64,000 nt of DNA. Origin: Chaera sp964544355 (lineage in GTDB: Bacteria; Patescibacteriota; Saccharimonadia; Saccharimonadales; Saccharimonadaceae). Numbering within the stretch: the first letter of the stretch is position 1; each line of letters begins with the position of its first letter. The DNA is taken from NCBI GenBank assembly GCA_964544355.1, contig CAZJAI010000002.1, positions 89,791 to 153,790 on the forward strand, read 5' to 3'. Below the pieces are notes generated by a model, which searched no databases, had not been told where the DNA came from, and saw only the letters and a program-made list of their open reading frames with translations. Of the stretch, positions 41,328-50,080 are shown piece by piece. The position numbers and the translations under genes were made by a program.

Positions 41328-41993
41328 TCAACTGTAAATTCGCATAAACCGCCGTTTGACCAGCAGCCAAACCAGCCCGGAGCGCAGCCAGCGGCCGGCT
41401 ATCCAGAACGCCAACAACAGAGTAATCAGCACGCTCAAACCGGCGGCGTCCGGCGTCCAGGCGGGTGAGACGAAATTGTAGCGGTAAAGATCGGCCCGAG
41501 GCAACTTTAAGCTGGAGGCCGGGTCCTGCCCGGGGCTGAGAACGCCGACCTTCTGCACGACGCACTGCACGTAATCGTTGCGGAACGAAGCCACTCCGCC
41601 CACAAACCGGCTGCGGCACTCCAGGCTGGCCTGCTTGTATATTTCGCTGTTGGGATTGCTGGCCGACGAGGCCGACGCCAGGGCTCTGTCGCGATCGCGG
41701 CTGTAAGACGTCTCCAGGTACAGGCCGCTGTCCAGACTGGAATTCATGTGCGAACTGACATAACGCTGCAAATCCAGCAGGCGGCTGGCGATTTTGGCTT
41801 TGTCGCCGTTTTTGTCGGCTTCTGCTACCGCCGCCCGCCGTTCGATCATGCCGATGTTGTTCAGCCTGAGCAGGGTGGCCGAGATGAAAATTAGCAATAG
41901 CAGGGCTACCAGCAGCTGCCAGGTGGGCGCCCGGCTGACCCTGCCCGCGTAAGCGACCAGGGGTTTAAGCCGTCGCTGCAGTTTGGTACTCAT
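41328..41993 (-). CDS. Hypothetical protein with two membrane helices
   Basis: The ATG at 41993 (MSTKLQRRLKPLVAYAGRVS) is preferred; a longer frame to 42401 would run antisense through murC. The 221-residue protein has one helix near residues 25-42 and another near 185-205, with a 140-residue extracytoplasmic region between. That region contains cysteines (LECRSRF, VQCVVQ) that could pair. The C-terminus is basic. It is divergent from murC and not assignable to a family. Confidence 0.7.
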   Translation of the reverse strand: MSTKLQRRLKPLVAYAGRVSRAPTWQLLVALLLLIFISATLLRLNNIGMIERRAAVAEADKNGDKAKIASRLLDLQRYVSSHMNSSLDSGLYLETSYSRDRDRALASASSASNPNSEIYKQASLECRSRFVGGVASFRNDYVQCVVQKVGVLSPGQDPASSLKLPRADLYRYNFVSPAWTPDAAGLSVLITLLLAFWIAGRWLRSGLVWLLVKRRFMRIYS

Positions 41994-42113
41994 GGGGGTT
42001 GATATACGGACCGGACATTCCCACCTCTTCAAGGATTGTTTTGCCAACAGTATAAACCATATCACCGGCCAGGCGCCAGCCGGGGCCGGCTGGCGTAGGT
42101 TATACTTTAGGCT

Positions 42114-43409
42114 ATGCACCTGTATTTTTCGGGTATCAGCGGCGTAGGGGTCGGGCCGTTGGCTGAAATCGCCCTGGACCTGGGCATGAAGGTTAGCGGC
42201 TCGGACCCGGTCGTCAGCCCCCAAACCGAAACGCTGTCCCGCCGCAGCGTTACTGTCAATACCGACCAGGATGGCCGGGCGATGGCCGCCCTGCACCGCC
42301 GCCAGCCAATTGATTGGTTCGTTTATACCTCGGCCCTGCCGGACGACAACGGCGAGCTGGAATTCGCCCGGAAAAACGGCATCCGCTTCGGCAAGCGCCA
42401 CCAGCTGTTGGGCGAAATCATCAGAAAGCAGCGTCTTCAGTTAATAGCCGTGGCCGGCACTCACGGCAAAACTACCACCACGGCCATGCTGGTGTGGCTG
42501 TTCGGCCGGCTGGGGCAGCCGGTCGCCTATTCGGTGGGCGCCTCTTTAAGTTTTGGTCCCAGCGGCCGCTACCAGCCCGGCAGCCGCTTTTTTATCTACG
42601 AATGCGACGAATACGACCGTAACTTCCTGCATTTTCATCCCCGGCTGAGCGTCATCACCTCTCTTGATTACGACCATCCGGACAGTTACCCCAGTCCGAA
42701 CCATTACCGGCAAGCCTTTCGCGGCTTCTTAAGCCAAAGTGATACCAGTCTGCTTTGGCAGAACGACGCTGACTATTTAAATCCTCTGCCCCCAGCCGCC
42801 AACTGCCAAATCTACCCCGATGAGAGCGATCTGTCGGCTTTTAGGCTGGCCGGATCGCACAACCGACGCAACGCCTATCTGGCCGCCCAGGCTGCCGGGC
42901 TGCTGTTGCCCGGCGGCGGCCAGCGAATAATCGCCGCGCTGAACGATTTTCCGGGCACATCGCGCCGTTTTGAAAAACTAGCCGACAATTTGTACAGCGA
43001 TTATGCCCATCACCCCAAGGAAATTGCGGCAACATTGCAATTAGCGTCTGAGCTTTCCGATGAGGTGGTAGCGGTTTACCAACCCCATCAGAATGTCAGG
43101 CAGCATGTTATCGGCCGGCAGTACGCCGACTGTTTCGGCCCGGCCCGAAAAGTTTACTGGCTGCCGACCTATTTGAGCCGCGAGGACAAATCCTTAGAGG
43201 TGTTAACGCCGGATCGGCTGACAGCCGGCCTGCCCGAAAGGGCCAAAATCGTAACGGCCCGGCTGGACGACAGGCTGTGGCGGGAAATCAAGCGGCAGCG
43301 CGGCCGCGGCCGCCTGGTAGTAGCCATGAGTGCCGGCGATTTGGACGTCTGGCTGAGACAGCGGCTGGCCAGAGAAAAGCTCGGTCGGCAGTCTTCGCCG
43401 CGCCCCTAA
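42114..43409 (+). CDS. murC: UDP-N-acetylmuramate-L-alanine ligase MurC
   Basis: MurC adds L-alanine to UDP-MurNAc. The 431-residue protein has the N-terminal Rossmann loop FSGISGVGVGPLAEIA, the ATP loop AVAGTHGKTTTTAM near residue 115, the YECDEYDRNFL acidic segment near 160 and LYSDYAHHPKEIAATL near 300, all MurC-like. TATACT at 42101-42106 is 7 bases before the ATG, so the transcript is probably leaderless. Confidence 0.88.
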   Translation: MHLYFSGISGVGVGPLAEIALDLGMKVSGSDPVVSPQTETLSRRSVTVNTDQDGRAMAALHRRQPIDWFVYTSALPDDNGELEFARKNGIRFGKRHQLLGEIIRKQRLQLIAVAGTHGKTTTTAMLVWLFGRLGQPVAYSVGASLSFGPSGRYQPGSRFFIYECDEYDRNFLHFHPRLSVITSLDYDHPDSYPSPNHYRQAFRGFLSQSDTSLLWQNDADYLNPLPPAANCQIYPDESDLSAFRLAGSHNRRNAYLAAQAAGLLLPGGGQRIIAALNDFPGTSRRFEKLADNLYSDYAHHPKEIAATLQLASELSDEVVAVYQPHQNVRQHVIGRQYADCFGPARKVYWLPTYLSREDKSLEVLTPDRLTAGLPERAKIVTARLDDRLWREIKRQRGRGRLVVAMSAGDLDVWLRQRLAREKLGRQSSPRP

Positions 43410-43765
43410 AGCCCGGCCGGCGGCGGCCCGGGGTTGAGCCTGAGCTGGTCGTCTTCCAGATTTTGGTCACCGAAATCGCTGCTGGCTTTTAGATCCCGGG
43501 TGGCATCGCCGTAGAGTTTTAAAAACTCGTCAATGGCGGCCGGGTTAACCGGCCCGTTGACATCAAAAGTCTTGATTGGCGGCGAGGATTTAACCTTGGC
43601 GCGAGCACTTTCGAACCCCGGCCGGCTAAGATCCAGCCTGGACACGCCGCTGCTGATGTACAGGGCCATGCTGATAACCGTCAGTACCAGGGCCGTAACC
43701 ACGGCAGCGCTCAGCCCCAGAAAGATTTTGGAGCGCAAAAAAGCCAGGCGGCCGCTTTGGTTCAC
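43406..43765 (-). CDS. Hypothetical bitopic membrane protein
   Basis: The 119-residue protein has one membrane helix (about 14-38) after a short basic tail and an acidic extracytoplasmic domain with a helical segment (NPAAIDEFLKLYGDATRDL). It overlaps the next upstream gene by 4 bases and converges on murC with a 4-base overlap. No family is recognised. Pairing with the secreted coiled-coil gene next to it suggests a common envelope function. Confidence 0.62.
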   Translation of the reverse strand: MNQSGRLAFLRSKIFLGLSAAVVTALVLTVISMALYISSGVSRLDLSRPGFESARAKVKSSPPIKTFDVNGPVNPAAIDEFLKLYGDATRDLKASSDFGDQNLEDDQLRLNPGPPPAGL

Positions 43766-44337
43766 GGCTGGCCTCCGGCCGGAGCGGCCGGCGTAGGAGT
43801 TTGCAATTTCACCTTCAGAGCGTTCAGCCTGGCGGCGTATTCGTCTATCAGCCGCTGCATGGCGTCTACGTCGTTTTTGAGCTGCAGCCGCTGGCCGCGG
43901 GCCTGGACCAACAGTTGATAAAAGCTGACCGGCTGGTCCACGCAGTTAACTCTGATCACCTGTTCGAGGGTGTTCTCGTAATTGGTGTAGTCTCCGTAAA
44001 ACACCGTGAAGTTTTTTTGCAATTCTGTGGCAATTTCATTGAGACGCGGCTCGTTGATTTTATTGTAGGCCAGCCGGCCGTTAAAGGCGGCCATCAGCCG
44101 GAGGGTCTCTTCGTAACTGCGGCCGCGGTTGGTCCGGGACACCACGTCGCTGCGCTGAATGCGCTGTAGGTTGCTCTGGGCGTCCACGCAGTTTTGGCGG
44201 ATAGTGGCTATTTTCTGCTCGGTCAGGCCGGCCGGAGCGGAACCGGGCGTCGGCGCCTGAGCTAGCAGCGGGCTAAAAGCCAGCAGCGACCCCAGCAGAG
44301 CAGCGCTAATTGGTTTGACAATGGAAGCTTTTAACAT
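43762..44337 (-). CDS. Secreted coiled-coil protein of unknown function
   Basis: ATG 44337 gives a clean signal peptide (MLKASIVKPISAALLGSLLA, cleaved near AQA). The mature part is mostly helical, with two cysteines (RQNCVDAQ and RVNCVDQP) that may form a disulfide, and a C-terminal heptad region (LIDEYAARLNALKVKL) before a Pro-rich tail. No domain is recognised. It is 191 residues with this start; the upstream in-frame start at 44379 is less likely. Confidence 0.68.
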   Translation of the reverse strand: MLKASIVKPISAALLGSLLAFSPLLAQAPTPGSAPAGLTEQKIATIRQNCVDAQSNLQRIQRSDVVSRTNRGRSYEETLRLMAAFNGRLAYNKINEPRLNEIATELQKNFTVFYGDYTNYENTLEQVIRVNCVDQPVSFYQLLVQARGQRLQLKNDVDAMQRLIDEYAARLNALKVKLQTPTPAAPAGGQP

Positions 44338-44375
44338 AAACCAAGGCTTAATTATTACACCGGCAGACCGGACCA

Positions 44376-44708
44376 TCAAGCCTGGCCGCTGGCAGCCGAG
44401 GGTAAAAATCCGTCCAGCTCGGCGGCCAGGCGGATATCGGCATCGGTAATGCCGCCGGCTTCATGAGTGGTCAGCGCCACTTCCACCTCGCCGTATCGCA
44501 AGGTTACTTCCGGATGATGGTTCTGCCGGCGGGCAGCCTGGGCGATTTGGCTGACCAAAACAAAACCCTCGTCAAAATCACCCGTTTCCACCACCTTGAC
44601 CAAACCGCGCCCGGGCAGCACCGCCCAACCCACGTCTAAAGAAGCCACGGCCATCTTAAGGCTGTCGCCGGTTAGGGCTTGGGGGGTGGTTGATTCGTTC
44701 GCTGCCAT
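44376..44708 (-). CDS. Pterin-4a-carbinolamine dehydratase-like protein
   Basis: The 110-residue protein carries the family motif: QNHHPEVTLRYGEVEVALTT followed by HEAGGITDADIRLAAEL, where the paired histidines and the later histidine line the active site. The enzyme recycles 4a-hydroxytetrahydrobiopterin after aromatic amino acid hydroxylation. No hydroxylase is in the window, and CPR genomes rarely have one, so it may serve another pterin (molybdopterin, folate) or a regulatory role. Confidence 0.88.
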   Translation of the reverse strand: MAANESTTPQALTGDSLKMAVASLDVGWAVLPGRGLVKVVETGDFDEGFVLVSQIAQAARRQNHHPEVTLRYGEVEVALTTHEAGGITDADIRLAAELDGFLPSAASGQA

Positions 44709-44812
44709 ATATCACTATATTGTAACTCTCCAGCCGTCCGGATAGCTATAGGCCAAGCGGGCGCTTACTTATTAGGAATTTTCGATACCTCAGGCCATTC
44801 AATGGCGAGAAA

Positions 44813-46621
44813 TCACTGCCAGCTGGTCACGTTGGTAATCTTATGGGGGCTGCCTCCTCTGAGCGACACCACGTAATCCGACCAGCCGTAACCCGGCCCA
44901 ACTGCCAGATAAACCAAGTTGGTGGAATCGACAAAGCGCAGATTGCCGATACCGGTAACCGTGCCGTCGAGTTTAGTCACGGTCCTCTCCTTGCCGTCCG
45001 CCTGGCGGGCTATCAAATTAATCTGGCCATCTATGGTCTGGCTGATAATGCGTTCTCCGCCGCCGGAAGTGACCGGCCAGAAGCTCTTTGTTGAGGCCGG
45101 TGGCTGGCTGACGAGCCGTATCTGACCCGAATCGGTGTTCAGTTCGCTCCAGGAGCCGTTGCCGCTGCCGTAAACCAGGCGGTTAAAATCGGTTTGCACC
45201 AGATCCTTGGCGCCGCTGGCCAGCGCTCGGGCACCGCTGCCGTAAGGCGCCCAGTAAACGGTTACGCCAGTCTGGGTAACACCCGGCTGATACCGCGGCA
45301 TCTCGGGAAAGGCTACCCCTTTGGCGGTGATAAACACCTGGCCAGTAAGCCAACCGCTGCCTCCGTAAATTTCTTGGACCTGGCCGCTTGCCAGGTTGCG
45401 GGTAACCAGCCGCGTGCTGTAGTCGGTGCTTTTATCTGGAACATAGTTGTAGCTATAGGTCAGCCAGTCTCCAGACCATCCATATATATTGGGACTATAA
45501 CCGCCTTCGTCTATTTTCTGGTAAGCGCCGGTGGCCAGATCGACCTGGTATATTTTGCTAACCGGCCCGCCGGTGGAATCTTTGACGCCTTCGCGCTGTG
45601 ATACCATAACGCCGTACTTGCCAGAAGGCGACACTGAAAACCTCAAACTCGCGGATGTCTCCTGCGGGGCGCCCTTAACCAGTAGTTTGACGTCGCTGCC
45701 ATCAAGCAGGCTGCTGTAAATATTGTATCCGCCGTCTCGGTTACTGATGAAGTAATCGCGGGCCGACGGCATAAAAACGACTTCCTGCGGCGGGCCGGTA
45801 ATCGGCAAGTCAAAGCTCCTGTCCAGGAAACTGCCGCTAAAAGCCGCCGATACTCTGACCTGATTATTGTCGGACGGCGGGGCGATAACCGTTACTTTGC
45901 CGCTGCCATCGGGTGTTACCGTGCGGTCAGCCACGGTGAACTGGCCGGCGGTAATGGGCAGCCCGCTGACCCAGTCTTTGGCCACAAAGCTAACAGGCGT
46001 GCCCACGGCTTTCAGCCGGGCCATCACCGGTAAGGTCTGCCGCTTCAGCAGGATGCCGAAAAACGGATTAAAATCAACCGCGGTAGTAGTCTGGTAAGAG
46101 TTATAGCCCTGTTTGCTGACGCTGACCTGGTGGCGACCGAATTTCAGCCCGCTGACCGTCAGCGTAGCGGACTGGCCGGAATCGTAAGTCCGGTCGTCTA
46201 TCTTCACCGTAAAACGCTTAATACTGGCGGTGCTGCTGCCCTGCCCGCCGGCCTCGTCCTGGCTGGAAATCTCCAGACTCCCCCGAACCCCCATCAGATT
46301 AAGCGCCAGATACCGGCTGGCCGGCACGAACCAGGCAGCCGCCAGGGCTGCCAGCAAGCCGGCCAGGCCGATCAGCAGCTGTTTTTTGCTTGGCCGCCGC
46401 GGCCGCTTGACAGGGGTATTTTGCTGGTTTTTTTGCCGCTGCGCTTTTTCGGCCTCGGCCCTCTCTTCGGGAAGCGGATGGTGAGGCAGTTGGGAGCGAT
46501 CGTGGTTTTTAGGCTGCTTGTCGCCCTCCAGGCGGCGGGCTTCGGCGTCAGCTGCCTCCTCGATAGAAGCAATTTCCTGATAAGCCTCCTGATCGGCCGA
46601 CCTGTCTTGCTGGTCCGGCAT
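44813..46621 (-). CDS. Membrane-anchored PEGA and propeller-like protein
   Basis: The 602-residue protein has a charged cytoplasmic region (about 1-85), one membrane helix (about 90-112) and a PEGA-type domain (FGRHQVSVSKQGYNSYQTT near 170). A second Ig-like part follows. The C-terminal half has repeated blades with Asp-Gly turns and SPSGKYGVMVSQRE and GWSGDWLTYSYNY, as in TolB-like beta-propellers. Such proteins occur widely in Patescibacteria as envelope proteins. The ligand is unknown. Confidence 0.72.
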   Translation of the reverse strand: MPDQQDRSADQEAYQEIASIEEAADAEARRLEGDKQPKNHDRSQLPHHPLPEERAEAEKAQRQKNQQNTPVKRPRRPSKKQLLIGLAGLLAALAAAWFVPASRYLALNLMGVRGSLEISSQDEAGGQGSSTASIKRFTVKIDDRTYDSGQSATLTVSGLKFGRHQVSVSKQGYNSYQTTTAVDFNPFFGILLKRQTLPVMARLKAVGTPVSFVAKDWVSGLPITAGQFTVADRTVTPDGSGKVTVIAPPSDNNQVRVSAAFSGSFLDRSFDLPITGPPQEVVFMPSARDYFISNRDGGYNIYSSLLDGSDVKLLVKGAPQETSASLRFSVSPSGKYGVMVSQREGVKDSTGGPVSKIYQVDLATGAYQKIDEGGYSPNIYGWSGDWLTYSYNYVPDKSTDYSTRLVTRNLASGQVQEIYGGSGWLTGQVFITAKGVAFPEMPRYQPGVTQTGVTVYWAPYGSGARALASGAKDLVQTDFNRLVYGSGNGSWSELNTDSGQIRLVSQPPASTKSFWPVTSGGGERIISQTIDGQINLIARQADGKERTVTKLDGTVTGIGNLRFVDSTNLVYLAVGPGYGWSDYVVSLRGGSPHKITNVTSWQ

Positions 46622-46722
46622 GTCACCCCCCGTTTCTGTTTAAACTTAACCGCTTTTTAGCTTGCCATTAATATTACACAGGCGACGGCGCCAGGCAATA
46701 ACTTTATTGGCAGGACGTCCCA

Positions 46723-48033
46723 TCAGGGTGCCAGGCGGCGGACGTCGCGCGGAAACAGAGTGGCTTCTTTGACGTTGGACAAACCGATAATTTTTTGAAC
46801 GAAACGGTCAATGCCGAAACCGAAACCGCCGTGCGGCGGCAGGCCGGCGGCGAAGGCTTGCAGGTAATACTTAAAGCCAGGGTGATCCGGATCGATGCCC
46901 TGCTGGCGCATTTGACTGATCAGTTTCTCCAGACGGTGTTCGCGCTGGGGGCAGCTGGCGATTTCGACACCCCGAAACAGCAGGTCGGCCCATAGCACAG
47001 TGCTGGGATCGTCCGGATTAATCATCTGGTAAAACTTGTGAGCTTCAATCGGGAAATCGGTTACGAACACCGCCTCGGAACCGGCCGTTTGCCTGGCGTG
47101 TTCGCAGATCCAGCGCTCCTCGGCCGGAATTAAGTCTTTTTCATTAGTGGTATCCTCATTGGTGGCCTGACTATACAGCTGATGTACCTGGCTGACTTTG
47201 TAGCGGGGAAAACGCTTGGCCAGCACCAGCGGCGGCGCCTTAAGCCGCTCCAGCTCGGCGCGGCCCTGCTGGTAGAGCTGATTTAACACCTGATAAACCA
47301 TGTCTTCAGCCAGCTCCAGAACCTGATCGTGTGAATCGATAAAGCCGATCTCAACGTCCAGCATGGTGGACTCACTCATGTGCCTAGTGGTCATACTGGG
47401 TTCGGCCCTAAAGGCCGGCCCGATTTCAAACACCCGCTCGAACGCCCCCACCATAATCTGCTTGGCCAGCTGGGGGCTTTGGGCCAAAGTGGCTTCCTGG
47501 CCGAAATAATCGGTGCGAAACACTTCGGCGCCGCCCTCGGCCGCTCCGGCCAGCAGTTTGGGCGTTTGGATTTCCACAAATTCACGCTCCACCAGATACT
47601 GGCGGATCAGCCGGTTAACCTCGGCCCGCAGCCGGAAAATGGCCTGCTCGTCTGGATTGCGCAGATTGAGCACCCGATTCTCGAACAAAGTATCCAGGTT
47701 GTCCGGAGAGTGGTCGATCGGCTTGTCGATTTCAATGGCTGGAGCCTCGGTAATCGGCACCAGCACCTCCACGGAAGCATCGCGCAGCTCGGCGCCGCCC
47801 GGCGCCCGCTGATCCTCGGCTACCTGGCCGGTCAGCTTAAGCACCGTGCCAGTCTGCATATTGCGCAACTTTTCCAGTTCTTCGTCCCGGCTGATGACCG
47901 CCTGGGCCAGGCCGCGGCGGTCTCTGATAATCACGAAGTTCAGGCCGCCCATAATGCGTTTTTTGTGCAGCCAGCCCGACAAGCTGACCGATTTGCCGGT
48001 CTGGCCGGCCAATTCGTTGGATAACACTCTCAT
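46723..48033 (-). CDS. aspS: Aspartyl-tRNA synthetase, archaeal type
   Basis: The 436-residue length and lack of the bacterial insertion domain mark the archaeal/eukaryotic-type enzyme. The N-terminal OB fold reads LSGWLHKKRIMGGLNFVIIR; class II motif 2 is FEIGPAFRAEPSMTTRHMSE near residue 210 and motif 3 is GFGFGIDRFVQKI near 408. A histidine stands in GWLHKKR; in studied archaeal-type enzymes a histidine here goes with relaxed specificity for tRNA-Asn, implying a GatCAB pathway. This last point is inference. It overlaps the CBS gene by 4 bases. Confidence 0.93.
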   Translation of the reverse strand: MRVLSNELAGQTGKSVSLSGWLHKKRIMGGLNFVIIRDRRGLAQAVISRDEELEKLRNMQTGTVLKLTGQVAEDQRAPGGAELRDASVEVLVPITEAPAIEIDKPIDHSPDNLDTLFENRVLNLRNPDEQAIFRLRAEVNRLIRQYLVEREFVEIQTPKLLAGAAEGGAEVFRTDYFGQEATLAQSPQLAKQIMVGAFERVFEIGPAFRAEPSMTTRHMSESTMLDVEIGFIDSHDQVLELAEDMVYQVLNQLYQQGRAELERLKAPPLVLAKRFPRYKVSQVHQLYSQATNEDTTNEKDLIPAEERWICEHARQTAGSEAVFVTDFPIEAHKFYQMINPDDPSTVLWADLLFRGVEIASCPQREHRLEKLISQMRQQGIDPDHPGFKYYLQAFAAGLPPHGGFGFGIDRFVQKIIGLSNVKEATLFPRDVRRLAP

Positions 48034-49049
48034 ACGTCCTCTTTTCGGCGCGGTTGGTTGATGCTACGCGGGTTGGACTCGGCTACCGCTCTTAGGTCGT
48101 GAAAGGCGTCAAACTCGTCTATGATTTTGCGCCCGAGCAGGGATTCTATGACGTCTTCCAGGCTGAGCAACCCAACCGTTTCCCTGTACCGGTTGACCAC
48201 TATAAACAGATGATGCTGAGTGCGCAAGAAAGCATAGAGGGCATGCTCCAGGTTCTGGTCTTCGCGAATGTAGTAAACCTCGGGACGCATGGCGGCGGCC
48301 GCCTTGCGGTGGTTCTCCGCCGGCTTGAGAGGCAGCAGATCGCGCATGTACAGCATGCCCACCACCTTGTCGACCTGTCCGGACTGCATCACCGGAAACC
48401 GGCTGTGGCCGGTCTTGTGCAGGCGATCCAGCACCACCGGCCCCAGGGTTTCATCGGTGCTGACGCCGTCAATCATTGAGCGCGGCGTCATGATTTGCCC
48501 GACCAGTTTTTCTTTGAAAGCCAGCCCGTTCTCTATCAGGCTCAGCTCCTGCTCGTCCAGCGCCTGAGGGGATGATCGTCTGGCCATTTCAATCAGCTCT
48601 TCTTTTGATTCCAGCCGATGGAATCTGGACAGAGCGGCCGGGCTGAGCCAGGCCAGCCAGCGATGCCACCCGTCCAGGCGGTCGAGCAGCCAGGGCTGAC
48701 AGCGCTGATACAGCTGCTGCCCCTGGCTGGTAATAATCCTTAAATGGGAGCCGAGCGGCACCAGCAGCAAACCGGCCGTCAGTAGCCAAACCCCCAAAAA
48801 ACCGGCGCTGCCGATCAGCAACCAGGCCGTCATGGCAACCACCAAAGCTTCCGCCAGATAGCGGACGGCCTGAAGATCGGCCAGGCGCTCTTCGCGCAAC
48901 TTAAGCCTGATGGCGGCCTGCTCCTGCCTGATCTGACGGCGCGAGTCGGCGGGCTTAGAGGCCAGCGGCGGCAGCTCCAGGCGCAAACCGCGCAGCGCCA
49001 CCAGCGCTACCCATAAAATAACCAACCCGAAAAAGCTGAAAAGCGACAT
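48030..49049 (-). CDS. CBS-pair membrane protein, CNNM/TlyC-like
   Basis: The 339-residue protein has membrane helices near 1-20, 65-85 and 85-105 and a CBS pair (about 185-310) introduced by LVGQIMTPRSMIDGVSTDE, with HSRFPVM and VGLLSLEDVIESLLGRKIID, which are strong CNNM/HlyC features. The usual DUF21 transmembrane domain appears shortened or diverged. Family members transport or sense magnesium. It precedes aspS with an overlapping stop/start. Confidence 0.82.
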   Translation of the reverse strand: MSLFSFFGLVILWVALVALRGLRLELPPLASKPADSRRQIRQEQAAIRLKLREERLADLQAVRYLAEALVVAMTAWLLIGSAGFLGVWLLTAGLLLVPLGSHLRIITSQGQQLYQRCQPWLLDRLDGWHRWLAWLSPAALSRFHRLESKEELIEMARRSSPQALDEQELSLIENGLAFKEKLVGQIMTPRSMIDGVSTDETLGPVVLDRLHKTGHSRFPVMQSGQVDKVVGMLYMRDLLPLKPAENHRKAAAAMRPEVYYIREDQNLEHALYAFLRTQHHLFIVVNRYRETVGLLSLEDVIESLLGRKIIDEFDAFHDLRAVAESNPRSINQPRRKEDV

Positions 49050-49132
49050 GTCTGGAGTTCATTGTACGCAATCCGTCCGTATAAATGTAGTCTAACAAAA
49101 ACCGCGTCCGCCACCTTGCATGCCAGTAAAAA

Positions 49133-49179
49133 GAAAAACCCCGGAGGCTTGGTGGATGAAGGCCGTCCGGGGTATTTTT
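49133..49179. terminator. Bidirectional terminator of the 30-codon microgene
   Basis: ACCCCGGA (49138-49145) pairs with TCCGGGGT (49166-49173), with extra GGCTT/AAGGCC pairing inside, and is flanked by an A-run and a T-run. It separates the microgene from the CBS gene on the minus strand. Confidence 0.92.
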
Positions 49180-49186
49180 GTTTTCT

Positions 49187-49279
49187 CTAGTGGGCGATAT
49201 ACTGCTGCCACTCGGCTGGAACGATATCCACCTCGACGCGAATCGGCCGAGAAGGCACCTTCCTAACAGTAATAGGCAT
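49187..49279 (-). CDS. Candidate 30-aa microprotein with complete transcription unit
   Basis: The ORF starts MPITVRKVPSRPIRVEVDIV and ends QQYIAH before TAG. The evidence that it is a gene is its signals: an AAGGAGGATAT ribosome-binding site right before the ATG, a promoter TTGACC-N17-TAGAAT (49364-49392), a leader of about 75 bases and a strong terminator 8 bases after the stop. The transcript would be about 230 bases. It could also be a small regulatory RNA with a short coding part. No homologue is known to me. Confidence 0.6.
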   Translation of the reverse strand: MPITVRKVPSRPIRVEVDIVPAEWQQYIAH

Positions 49280-49363
49280 ATATCCTCCTTATAAGTTGCC
49301 TGCCTATTCCGCCGCCGGTAATTGCCCTGCGAGCAAGTACCGCTAAAAATAGGCACAATCTTA

Positions 49364-49392
49364 ATTCTATCAACAATGCTTGCTTTGGTCAA
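49364..49392 (-). promoter_or_regulatory. Promoter of the 30-codon microgene
   Basis: TTGACC (49392-49387), 17 bases, TAGAAT (49369-49364) on the minus strand. It overlaps the uncertain 5' end of the divergent VIT-like gene. Confidence 0.7.
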
Positions 49393-50002
49393 ACCGGGTA
49401 AGTCGCCAGACCGGATTCGACGGCTGTATAATAGTCGCATCAAAACCATAACACCTCACCAACAACTAAGGCATCAGCTGGCAAGGCGCAAACTCAGGCG
49501 GCTGCCCCTAGGAACCGACAATTTTTTGTCGGTTCTGGAAGGTATAGAGGGCGGTTTTGCCATTTTCAGCGGCATTTTGGCCGGTCTGAGTTTTGAGACT
49601 TCCAACCGCCGGCTGCTGCTGATTACCGCGGCCATTGGCATTATTGTCAACGGCTTTAATAGCAGTGCCGTGCGCTACAGCAGCCAGCACTTCACCGACG
49701 AGCTGGACGGGCGCGAAAAGCGCCGGGTGGTGCGCTATTACCTGATACCGGCGCTGGTTGAATTTTTGGTTTATCTGGTGGTTTGCGCCGTCATTTTGCT
49801 GCCGCTGCTGTTGATTGGCAGCCTGGCCGGAGCGGTGATCGCCAGCAGCCTGCTAACCGTATCGGTACTGTTCGCGGCTGGATACTACAAGGGGCGGCTG
49901 CTCGGCGCCAGGCCATGGCGCGACGGCCTGGAGCTGGCGGTTCTGGGCGCGCTGATTATCAGCGTCGGAGCTTTTGCGGGATATCTGCTGGCCAATCTAT
50001 AG
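49376..50002 (+). CDS. VIT1/CCC1-like metal transporter
   Basis: The protein has about 208 residues with the ATG at 49376; the true start is uncertain, since a TATAAT box lies inside at 49427-49432. After a basic N-terminus comes LSVLEGIEGGFAIFSGILAG, then an amphipathic SSAVRYSSQHFTDELDGREK and three more helices, matching the VIT/CCC1 family, which moves Fe(II) or Mn(II). The acidic residues around FTDELDGRE would be in the metal-binding cytoplasmic part. A Fur regulator gene lies 3.4 kb away. Confidence 0.72.
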   Translation: MLALVKPGKSPDRIRRLYNSRIKTITPHQQLRHQLARRKLRRLPLGTDNFLSVLEGIEGGFAIFSGILAGLSFETSNRRLLLITAAIGIIVNGFNSSAVRYSSQHFTDELDGREKRRVVRYYLIPALVEFLVYLVVCAVILLPLLLIGSLAGAVIASSLLTVSVLFAAGYYKGRLLGARPWRDGLELAVLGALIISVGAFAGYLLANL

Positions 50003-50080
50003 GGCCGCCTCTTGCCAAGGCGGCGTAAAATTGACATACTCTTTAAAAAGCACCATCCGGACAGGGTAACCTAAACAAAA

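Noticed and set aside
41994..42401. Extended N-terminus of the two-helix membrane protein
   Set aside because: It would lie antisense to murC and the extra residues lack protein-like features; ATG 41993 gives a normal basic start before the membrane helix.
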